DNA of 26,546 nucleotides from Bacteroidia bacterium (GTDB lineage: Bacteria > Bacteroidota > Bacteroidia > Bacteroidales > Dysgonomonadaceae): positions 1-26,546 of the forward strand of contig BNXH01000022.1 in assembly GCA_025999435.1 (NCBI GenBank). Reading direction: 5' to 3'. Position numbers and translations under genes: made by a program. Below, piece by piece: positions 16,569 to 22,846 of this stretch. Position 1 is the first letter of the stretch. Every line of letters begins with the position of its first letter. The notes below the pieces were generated by a model that made no database searches, had not been told where the DNA came from, and saw only the letters and a list, made by a program, of their open reading frames with translations.

Positions 16569-19181
16569 ATGGATTTGCATTTTAAAACAAATATACAACT
16601 CAAAAGTATTATAGGTAAAGACCTTATCAATGATGACAATATAGCTATTCTTGAATTGGTGAAAAATGCTTTTGACGCAGATGCAAAACGAGTAGATATT
16701 TCATTTTCAAATTTAAAAGAGAATGACGATAAGGCAATTAATTCGTATTCAGAAAAGACTTCACGCCTAATTATCCAAGATGATGGTTTAGGTATGAATT
16801 TGGACGACATTAAGAATAAGTGGCTAAATATTGCATATTCAGAGAAAAAACAAAATACTCGCCAACATAATCGAATGATGGCAGGTGCTAAGGGGGTCGG
16901 ACGTTTTTCTTGTGACAGATTGGGTGAATTTTTAAATCTTTATGCTAGAAAAAACAATGAAGACTCCTACATTCTTCTAAAAATAGACTGGAAGATGTTC
17001 GAGATTGAAGATGAAAATAAAGAAATACAAAGTGTCATTCTTGATTATGAAGAATTAACAACGGAGGATTTAGCGAAAAGAAGAATTAAGCCATTCAAGC
17101 ATGGAGTAATCTTAGAGATAATAAAATTACGGAGCAACTGGGTCTATGAGATTAAAAATGATAAAGGCATCATTGTTGATTGGAATACAGACAAGCTTGT
17201 AAACCTAAAAAAATATCTTGAAAAATTAATTAATCCCAATCAAGCATTTGAAAAAAATGATTTTGGTATTTATTTGGACGCGCAAGAATTTACAGCGGAA
17301 AATGATAGCAAGGAAGAATCTAAAAAATTTATAGGAAAAGTAGAAAATAGCATTTTTGAAAAACTTGACTTTAAAACAACAAGTATTGAAAGTGAAATAA
17401 TTGAAAAGGGGGGAATAATTTTAACAACCCTAAAAGATAAAGGCAAGACAATTTTTTGGATAAAAGAAAAAAACGAATTTTACCCAGAGATTAAACATGC
17501 AAAGTGTTACTTATACTATTTAAATCCATATTCTAAGGCCTTTTTCACAAAACAAACAGGTGTAAGACCTGTAGAATATGGTTCAATATACTTGTTCTTG
17601 AATGGTTTTCGTATTCCTCCATATGGTGAGGAAGGTGATGATTGGTTAAACTTGGAGCAGAGACGGGCGCAAGGCTATGCAAGGTTTCTTAGTTCAAGAG
17701 ATATCGTTGGAAGGGTAGAAGTTTTAGATTCGGAAAATTCATTCCAAATAATATCTAGTCGAGAAGGATTAGTTAGGAATGAAAGTTTTTCAAAATTAAC
17801 CAGCCGTGAAGGTTATTTCTTTAAATCTTTTAAGAGGTTAGAAAAATATGTTGTTGATGGCCTAAACTGGGACAGTATTCCAGAAGAAGATAAAGATAAA
17901 ATAAGGGAAATTGAGAAAAAAATAATTTCAGGTCAATTAAAAGAGAATGAATTAACTTTTCGTGAAGATGAAGTTATAAAAAGAAGACGTATTTATTCTA
18001 GCATTCATTCTATTATTGGAGCAAAAATTAGCGATGTTATTGAGCTTTATATCAATGAGGATTTAATACTTGATAAAATCGAAGAAGAAAAAGCTAATAC
18101 AGAACGAGAATTTGAACAGCTTATCACAGATTTTGAAAATAAAAAGATTGATGGCGATACTCTAAATCGAATTTTACAAAGAAAGGCTATTGAAAACAAA
18201 GAACTTGAGAGACAAATAGCTGATTTTTCCAAATATTCCACAAATGAAGCTACATCTAAGGCTATTGCGGAACTTCAATACTACAAAAAAACGATAGAAA
18301 AACAAACACGGATAATTGAAGAATTAAAACTTCAATTGGAACGAGAAAAAGAAATAAATGAAAAGCATCAACAAGAGTTAGAAAAACTCCAAACGGAAAA
18401 ACTTCAAGCTGAAAAAACAGCAGAAGAAGAAACAAAAAAACGAGTTGATGCAGAGAAGAAAACAGAAGAAGTAGTTAAGGAAAAAGATAAGGAGATTCAA
18501 CTAGAGAAATTAAAAGTCGAATTTTACAAAAAGCAATCTACTCCGGAAACAGACGCTTTGATACATCATGTAAAAAATAACAACCAAAAAATAAAAGAAA
18601 CAATTTCGCTTATTATTCATAACCTTACAAAAGAACAGGTTAAGGATTCTATAAAAGAATCTATCATAGAATCTTTATATGAGATTTTGCATTTTGCGGA
18701 TAAATCACTAAAGGCAACTGACTTGATTCTCGAAAGTGATTTGGAGAAAGCAGATGCTCAGAAAATTAACTTACCTGATTTTATATCAGGTTATTTCAAA
18801 AATAGTAAGCATAACATTAAAATACATTCGTCCAATAGTGTTCGCTTTTTCTATATAATTGGAAGCAAGCTTGATTTAGCCTTGATTATTGATAATTTTA
18901 TAGATAATTCCGAAAAATGGGGTGCAAAAAATATATGGTTTAAGACTAAATTAGAGTACAATGCTTTAGTTTTAAATATATATGATGATGGTGAAGGATT
19001 ATCTTCAAAGTATAAAACAACTCCTTATGACATATTTAAATTTAGAGAAACAGCTAAAGAAAACGGTACTGGATTCGGATTATATCTAGTTTCAGAATCA
19101 CTTTCAAAAATGAATGCCGAAATAGCGATTGATAAGCCTGAAATAGGCAATGGTATGAATTTTAAGATTATTTTCAAATGA
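16569..19181 (+). CDS. Dual GHKL ATPase protein: MutL/MORC-like N-terminus and histidine-kinase-like C-terminus
   Basis: The 870-residue protein has two ATP-binding GHKL modules. The N-terminal one shows the N-box ELVKNAFDADAKRVDI (E29, N33, D36), the G1 motif IIQDDGLGM (69-76), and AGAKGVGRFS (105-114). It is of the MutL/Hsp90/MORC type and is followed by a transducer-like region to about residue 430. Residues about 500-655 are strongly charged coiled coil. Residues 660-720 resemble a histidine-kinase dimerisation helix pair with HHVKNN (His666/His667). The C-terminal ATPase has NFIDNSEKW (776-784), YDDGEG (805-810) and NGTGFGLYL (832-840). GHKL proteins beside cytosine methyltransferases are known from restriction systems linked to MORC origins. 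The two-ATPase plan suggests DNA sensing plus signalling. There is no membrane segment, so it acts in the cytoplasm. Confidence 0.8.
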   Translation: MDLHFKTNIQLKSIIGKDLINDDNIAILELVKNAFDADAKRVDISFSNLKENDDKAINSYSEKTSRLIIQDDGLGMNLDDIKNKWLNIAYSEKKQNTRQHNRMMAGAKGVGRFSCDRLGEFLNLYARKNNEDSYILLKIDWKMFEIEDENKEIQSVILDYEELTTEDLAKRRIKPFKHGVILEIIKLRSNWVYEIKNDKGIIVDWNTDKLVNLKKYLEKLINPNQAFEKNDFGIYLDAQEFTAENDSKEESKKFIGKVENSIFEKLDFKTTSIESEIIEKGGIILTTLKDKGKTIFWIKEKNEFYPEIKHAKCYLYYLNPYSKAFFTKQTGVRPVEYGSIYLFLNGFRIPPYGEEGDDWLNLEQRRAQGYARFLSSRDIVGRVEVLDSENSFQIISSREGLVRNESFSKLTSREGYFFKSFKRLEKYVVDGLNWDSIPEEDKDKIREIEKKIISGQLKENELTFREDEVIKRRRIYSSIHSIIGAKISDVIELYINEDLILDKIEEEKANTEREFEQLITDFENKKIDGDTLNRILQRKAIENKELERQIADFSKYSTNEATSKAIAELQYYKKTIEKQTRIIEELKLQLEREKEINEKHQQELEKLQTEKLQAEKTAEEETKKRVDAEKKTEEVVKEKDKEIQLEKLKVEFYKKQSTPETDALIHHVKNNNQKIKETISLIIHNLTKEQVKDSIKESIIESLYEILHFADKSLKATDLILESDLEKADAQKINLPDFISGYFKNSKHNIKIHSSNSVRFFYIIGSKLDLALIIDNFIDNSEKWGAKNIWFKTKLEYNALVLNIYDDGEGLSSKYKTTPYDIFKFRETAKENGTGFGLYLVSESLSKMNAEIAIDKPEIGNGMNFKIIFK

Positions 19182-19876
19182 CTCAGAAATACCTGATTTT
19201 AGTAGATGAACAATCTCAAAACGCTGTTTTACAAAACATAAAAACAGCCCTTAAAGATGAAGGTCTTGAATTGGTTTTTAATGAATTTAATCCCATTTGC
19301 TATCAAAAAAGAGATGATAGTGGAGAGATTCTATTTGATGCTGAATCTTTTAAAAGCGATTTATTAAGCTTGCCTTATTTTCGACAGCTTGATTCTATTG
19401 TTTGTGATTACAATTTAATCGCAGATGTTATAGATGGATTTCAGATAATAAAAATCATAAAATCAATAAACCCTAATTATAAAAAACAAGTAATCCTATA
19501 TTCCGCACAAATAGAGAATGTTATTGAAGATATTATAAAAACAGGTGACTTTGAAAAACAAAAAGAAAATCTCAAATCACTAATTGATTGCAACATAGAC
19601 TTCCGTAAACGAGATAATGGTTATGAACAAGGACTTGTCAAACATATAAAGAAAGAAAAAGAATTTAGTTTTGAGGATGAGTTAATCAAATGGTTTTTTC
19701 TTCGAAAAGATGATATATTTAATTATTTATTTCCGAAATATACAGGTAAAAGATTTGAAGAAATAGCGACTTGTCTTCAATCAAAAACACCTGATAGTAT
19801 AGAATTCAAAAAAGATTTGGTTGAACAGATCATCTCTTATTTGTCATCGATTAATGGCTTAGATGAAACAAATTGA
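19178..19876 (+). CDS. Receiver-like (response-regulator) protein without DNA-binding output
   Basis: Residues about 1-155 fit a CheY-like receiver fold. YLILVDEQ forms strand 1 with an acidic pair (Asp10, Glu11). DSIVCDYNL places Asp77 as the likely phosphoacceptor, followed by DGFQIIKIIKSINPNYKKQV, the usual alpha3 and strand 4 pattern. VILYSAQ gives the Ser109 switch residue, and FRKRDNG gives Lys144. A long insertion lies between strands 1 and 3. The C-terminal helical region (160-232) is not a recognised DNA-binding domain. It overlaps the ATPase/kinase-like gene by four bases (ATGA), which suggests that the two proteins act together as a cytoplasmic phosphorelay. Strand-by-strand assignment is by eye. 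Confidence 0.7.
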   Translation: MTQKYLILVDEQSQNAVLQNIKTALKDEGLELVFNEFNPICYQKRDDSGEILFDAESFKSDLLSLPYFRQLDSIVCDYNLIADVIDGFQIIKIIKSINPNYKKQVILYSAQIENVIEDIIKTGDFEKQKENLKSLIDCNIDFRKRDNGYEQGLVKHIKKEKEFSFEDELIKWFFLRKDDIFNYLFPKYTGKRFEEIATCLQSKTPDSIEFKKDLVEQIISYLSSINGLDETN

Positions 19877-20606
19877 TTCTATGACGAAAATTTTTGGCAT
19901 ATATCCTACTGACAGACAAGAATCTACTACATTCTTAAACCGAATAAACACTTATCTTTGCAGAAAGCTTGGAAACCAGTGGCATTGCTATAAGACAAAA
20001 TATACTGATGCAGATCATGAATCTTGTATAAAAAAGGCCATAGACAGTAATGCGAAGTTCATTTTATTCATGGGACATGGACGAAGTGATTATTTATTTG
20101 GTTCTTGCAATAAGAAATCTCAAGATTTTATCGCGGGAGATGCAGTAATTGAAAATTCAGAATTTTATAGAAATGAATATTTTATCCACTCAGATAACAT
20201 CGTAAAATTTAAAGATAAAATCTTTTTTAGTTTCTCTTGTTTTTCTAATAGAAATGACGCTAAAAGTCTTGCTAGAAATGCAATAAACAGCGGAGTAATA
20301 AGCTTTGTTGGTTTTGGGGATATTCCTACAGATTATATTGCTGAAAAAAGTATCCCAGTGAAAGCAATTGCTATTTATAAGGGAATAATATCCAAAGTAA
20401 TGAAAGTTAGCCTTAGTATATCTATTGAGAATAACTATACTGTCGAAGAAATGGTCACCTTAATTAAAGTTCTGACAATTAAGGAAATTCAAAAAACAAT
20501 CTTTTCTTCTAATAAAAATAGACATAAAAAAATCATAATCAAAAGCCTATTTCTTTTCAAACAAGAAATTATGATATTTGGAAATAGGCATGAAAGATTA
20601 TATTAA
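19863..20606 (+). CDS. Caspase/CHAT-like putative peptidase
   Basis: The sequence has the two-part signature of caspase-fold peptidases: KFILFMGHGRSDYLFG with His72, and KIFFSFSCFSNRNDAKSLAR with Cys126 at the end of a hydrophobic strand. SGVISFVGFGDIP follows, a strand and loop typical of CHAT domains (compare the 'GA..V.G' step). The C-terminal roughly 80 residues are basic and helical. The upstream ATG at 19863 overlaps the receiver gene by 14 bases; an in-frame ATG at 19881 (MTKIFGIYPTD) lies just after its stop and is an equally good start. It is the last gene of the island operon and the natural effector candidate. A non-peptidase function of the same fold is possible. Confidence 0.65.
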   Translation: MKQIDSMTKIFGIYPTDRQESTTFLNRINTYLCRKLGNQWHCYKTKYTDADHESCIKKAIDSNAKFILFMGHGRSDYLFGSCNKKSQDFIAGDAVIENSEFYRNEYFIHSDNIVKFKDKIFFSFSCFSNRNDAKSLARNAINSGVISFVGFGDIPTDYIAEKSIPVKAIAIYKGIISKVMKVSLSISIENNYTVEEMVTLIKVLTIKEIQKTIFSSNKNRHKKIIIKSLFLFKQEIMIFGNRHERLY

Positions 20607-20687
20607 TGGAAAGTATATTGGACGAAATATACAGGTATTTGTTCGTTTATCACAAATTAACAGCTTGGACTTTCATAATTTTTCAGT

Positions 20688-20780
20688 TTACTTCGTGCGC
20701 GCCATTTGCACCTGTTTATCCGACAGGCGGTGCTTCTTCTGGGCAACTTTCCATTTTTCAAGTTTAACGGTATTGTTCAT
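20688..20780 (-). pseudogene. N-terminal part of the split mobile-element gene
   Basis: From an ATG at 20780 the frame encodes MNNTVKLEKWKVAQKKHRLS followed by DKQVQMAR, then runs into island sequence (TK and stop). From memory of the family, intact proteins continue after 'QMARE' with a short linker to 'PWKAPLP..I..LYF', the sequence with which the fragment at 14193-14738 begins. It starts 27 bases after the end of the DUF6922-like gene on the same strand, so the intact gene was probably the last of the leftward operon. Confidence 0.65.
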
Positions 20781-20806
20781 ATTTATACTAACATAGGGGA
20801 TTTAGA

Positions 20807-21124
20807 CTATAATACCGGATAGGATTGTTTCCGCCTGTAACATTCAAGTTCTTCTTTCTTCAGGTCGAATGCCACGCAAACGAAAGCAATATCCTTGCCG
20901 GATAAGAACAGGACTTCATCCCGGATTATCCGTCTTACGCCTTCCATCCCTCCGTAAAGGGCAAACATGGCGTAATAATCCTCGTCCCATCCTCTTTCGA
21001 TAACCCTCTCGACAACCAATGCACGCATGTACTGCCAATCGAAATTTGTCAGGTCATACTCCCATAATAAACTTTGCTTTATTTGGGGATTGCGCTTGAT
21101 TTGTTCTTTCCAATCAGACCACAT
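20807..21124 (-). CDS. DUF6922-like protein
   Basis: The 105-residue protein carries the pattern I associate with DUF6922: LLWEYDLTNFDWQYMRALVV, then RVIERGWDEDYYAMFALYGG and IAFVCVAFDLKKEELECYRR. These proteins are common in Bacteroidota, often near nucleotidyltransferase-type genes and in mobile elements. The function is unknown. It is separated from the upstream leftward cluster by a terminator and has its own promoter candidate with an overlapping inverted repeat. It lies directly upstream of the split gene. Confidence 0.65.
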   Translation of the reverse strand: MWSDWKEQIKRNPQIKQSLLWEYDLTNFDWQYMRALVVERVIERGWDEDYYAMFALYGGMEGVRRIIRDEVLFLSGKDIAFVCVAFDLKKEELECYRRKQSYPVL

Positions 21125-21145
21125 GGACTGAATAATTTATATTTT

Positions 21146-21170
21146 ATATCTATTTGGCAAAAATAGATAT
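21146..21170. promoter_or_regulatory. Perfect inverted repeat overlapping a leftward -7 box (candidate operator)
   Basis: ATATCTATTT (21146-21155) and AAATAGATAT (21161-21170) form a perfect 10-bp inverted repeat with a 5-base spacer. On the minus strand a TATTTTTG box (21158-21165) matches the TAnnTTTG consensus and lies inside the repeat, about 34 bases before the DUF6922-like start. No convincing -33 box is seen. The layout fits a repressor site covering the promoter. Confidence 0.5.
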
Positions 21171-21232
21171 TTATAATTGAATATTGCCTATTCGGTTTTT
21201 TGTTTCTTTTTTATCCGCTTCAGGCTCACCGA

Positions 21233-21261
21233 AAAAAGAAACGGATTGAAAAATCAATCCG
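21233..21261 (-). terminator. Rho-independent terminator of the leftward cluster
   Basis: On the minus strand, just after the stop of the 88-residue gene, CGGATTGA/TCAATCCG (21242-21249 and 21254-21261) forms an 8-bp stem with a 4-base loop. It is followed by a TTTCTTTTTT tract. A second inverted repeat, GTTTCTTTTTT (21202-21212) with AAAAAAGAAAC (21232-21242), overlaps it and could compete with or extend the structure. Confidence 0.8.
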
Positions 21262-21263
21262 CC

Positions 21264-21530
21264 TTATGTTATCAATAAAAGTTTAGTAATATATCCTGTC
21301 CTTGTGAGTTTTCCATCGTCCCACAATTCGATCTTCCCGTACTGGAATCCCATCAGGGGGATGGCTGTATATTTGATGTATGCCTGATATTCTTTGTTAT
21401 CCTTACTATTTTTTCCTGTCAGGTTACTAAATATCATAGGGATGGATATATTATCGTCACTTTCGAGAATTGTTTCTCCGTTTTGTCTTATTTCCTGTTT
21501 CATAATCTTATCTATATCTATATTAATCAA
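21264..21530 (-). CDS. Hypothetical protein, 88 residues
   Basis: I do not recognise this protein. It begins MINIDIDKIMKQEIRQNGET and contains SIPMIFSNLTGKNSKDNKEY and a C-terminal region rich in beta-forming residues (YIKYTAIPLMGFQYGKIELW). There is no signal peptide or membrane segment. It overlaps the preceding 149-residue gene by 8 bases and ends directly before a strong terminator, so it is the last gene of this part of the leftward operon. Compact gene packing supports it being real. Confidence 0.6.
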   Translation of the reverse strand: MINIDIDKIMKQEIRQNGETILESDDNISIPMIFSNLTGKNSKDNKEYQAYIKYTAIPLMGFQYGKIELWDDGKLTRTGYITKLLLIT

Positions 21531-21972
21531 TTACATATTGACCTAAAAAGCCTCCGCATGGAACAACTAAAATATCCCGATCCATCAGGAAGATGTCTGC
21601 ATTTTTGAGAGATAGGTTCTCATGTCCTACTGCATTGGCACATATCCAAAAATTGTCCCAATCCCAGCCATGAACAACAAGCCGTGTGAGCCTTCGACCT
21701 ACATATCCAAAATCTTCATGCGCTTTGAATGGGCGTTCCGCTTGGAATATATGACCTCCGTACCTGAATTCATGTATCCTCAGTCCTTTGGTAACAACAT
21801 GCTTCAACTTTTCTATGAGTTTATTTCTTCTGCTGTAATAATAGTTTGGGATAGCTTTATCCATCAGGTTGCAATACTTCATCGCTTCGTTTATTTCAGC
21901 CAGACCTGAAAGTACGTCGGCTTCATCGGTGCAATACCGGGCGTGTGTATAGTTAGATAATTTCTTTTTCAT
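21523..21972 (-). CDS. Hypothetical protein, 149 residues
   Basis: I do not recognise a family. The protein is soluble and rich in aromatic and charged residues, with NYTHARYCTDEADVLSGLAE near the start and RRLTRLVVHGWDWDNFWICA in the middle. It has no signal peptide or membrane segment. The start overlaps the stop of the upstream 116-residue gene by four bases, and its end overlaps the 88-residue gene by eight bases, so the three are translationally coupled. It is likely a mobile-element accessory gene of unknown role. Confidence 0.6.
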   Translation of the reverse strand: MKKKLSNYTHARYCTDEADVLSGLAEINEAMKYCNLMDKAIPNYYYSRRNKLIEKLKHVVTKGLRIHEFRYGGHIFQAERPFKAHEDFGYVGRRLTRLVVHGWDWDNFWICANAVGHENLSLKNADIFLMDRDILVVPCGGFLGQYVID

Positions 21973-22319
21973 AATTCCCTTTCATAAGATTTCCAATAAT
22001 AAGTACAAGCCTGTACGATCTCTGTCGTGTCTGTTAGCTGTTCAACGGAGGGGTATGAGGAAATATAATCCATCGCTTCCTCCTGTGTCTTGAAAAAACA
22101 GCCTGTTTGGAAAGGCATTCCGGTATCATCAAAGGATACAGACCTCAAATAATACTCCCTGAATAAACGGTTGTATTCAAGTATGATTGGTATAAACTTG
22201 CATATCGGATTGTCGCATTCCCTTTTGTAAGCGGTCTTACGCATCCCGGTAATGTCTGTAGAATCCATGACGATTGCCATTAGTACAGGGTCTTTAATAT
22301 TCCTGATTTGCATTTTCAT
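21969..22319 (-). CDS. Hypothetical protein, 116 residues
   Basis: No family is recognised. The protein is soluble. It includes MRKTAYKRECDNPICKFIPI (two Cys residues close together) and TGCFFKTQEEAMDYISSYPS, the latter resembling the tail of small antirestriction or accessory proteins only in general style. It lies 15 bases after the end of the 158-residue gene and overlaps the next gene by four bases, which fits an operon. Confidence 0.6.
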   Translation of the reverse strand: MKMQIRNIKDPVLMAIVMDSTDITGMRKTAYKRECDNPICKFIPIILEYNRLFREYYLRSVSFDDTGMPFQTGCFFKTQEEAMDYISSYPSVEQLTDTTEIVQACTYYWKSYEREL

Positions 22320-22334
22320 ATCTCCCTGTTATGT

Positions 22335-22811
22335 TTATATATACTCAATCATTGCTACAGGGGTGTTTTTGGCAAGCCATTCTTTCAGGTGCTCCATGTT
22401 GTGTTCGGATGTTATAATAGCCCTGTGCCCGTCAATTTGAGTAAAACGGGAAGATTCGTAATTGTCTATCCATTCTTTCAGGTTGACTACTCCCCAGTTT
22501 TTATAATCCCGGGTAAACATCCGGTTAATCTCCCTGATGTTTTCTGAAAAAATTACCATAATCGTTTGGTAGCCGTCATCAATGATTTCAAGATACCGGA
22601 GAGAGCCTGTATTGTCGAAAAATCGCCCGGTTGACCAGTCGCTGTTGAATGTTTCCTTTCCCCAAACGTGCGGTTCGTCAAACCGCACCTTCACATCCGC
22701 CGTGAGGTCGCCGATACATATTTCCTCAATCGTTCCCGTGACCATCAGTCCCATGAAAATACATTTACAACGTTTGCCTGCCATGTCTTTATTTACTTCG
22801 TCCGGTTTCAT
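22335..22811 (-). CDS. Hypothetical protein, 158 residues
   Basis: I do not recognise this family. The N-terminal half reads like a small beta-barrel (KRCKCIFMGLMVTGTIEEIC, VKVRFDEPHVWGKETF), and the C-terminal half is helical (NIREINRMFTRDYKNWGVVN, EHLKEWLAKNTPVAMI). There is no signal peptide or membrane segment. It is 35 bases downstream of the PcfJ-like gene in the same operon. Proteins of this kind are common in conjugative elements of this phylum, but no function can be given. Confidence 0.6.
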   Translation of the reverse strand: MKPDEVNKDMAGKRCKCIFMGLMVTGTIEEICIGDLTADVKVRFDEPHVWGKETFNSDWSTGRFFDNTGSLRYLEIIDDGYQTIMVIFSENIREINRMFTRDYKNWGVVNLKEWIDNYESSRFTQIDGHRAIITSEHNMEHLKEWLAKNTPVAMIEYI

Positions 22812-22846
22812 ATTCTTAATCTGTTATATGGCTATTAATTTTATTG

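Larger units (their letters stand above)
14738..20697. mobile_element. AT-rich inserted genomic island carrying a candidate defence operon
   Basis: The boundaries are inferred from where the two halves of the split leftward gene lose coding similarity: near 14738 on the left and near 20697 on the right. Both edges are uncertain by roughly 10-20 bases. Base composition changes sharply: sample lines inside are about one-third G+C, whereas tra genes are near half or above. No integrase, transposase, clear target duplication or good terminal inverted repeat is visible, so the insertion mechanism is unknown. About 17 codons of the target gene appear to have been lost. Confidence 0.65.

Noticed and set aside
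20545..20589. Inverted repeat GCCTATTTC/GAAATAGGC as terminator of the island operon
   Set aside because: The 9-bp arms are separated by 27 bases, lie inside the coding region and have no T-tract after them.
15140..20606. Ordinary type II restriction-modification system or the named two-component-like Detocs system
   Set aside because: No nuclease is seen, and the domain set (methyltransferase, dual GHKL, receiver, caspase-like) does not match what I know of Detocs, whose receiver protein is fused to a different effector.
20578..20796. Plus-strand frame of 72 codons after the caspase-like gene
   Set aside because: It overlaps the end of that gene, crosses the island edge and is antisense to the split-gene fragment; the peptide has no recognisable features.
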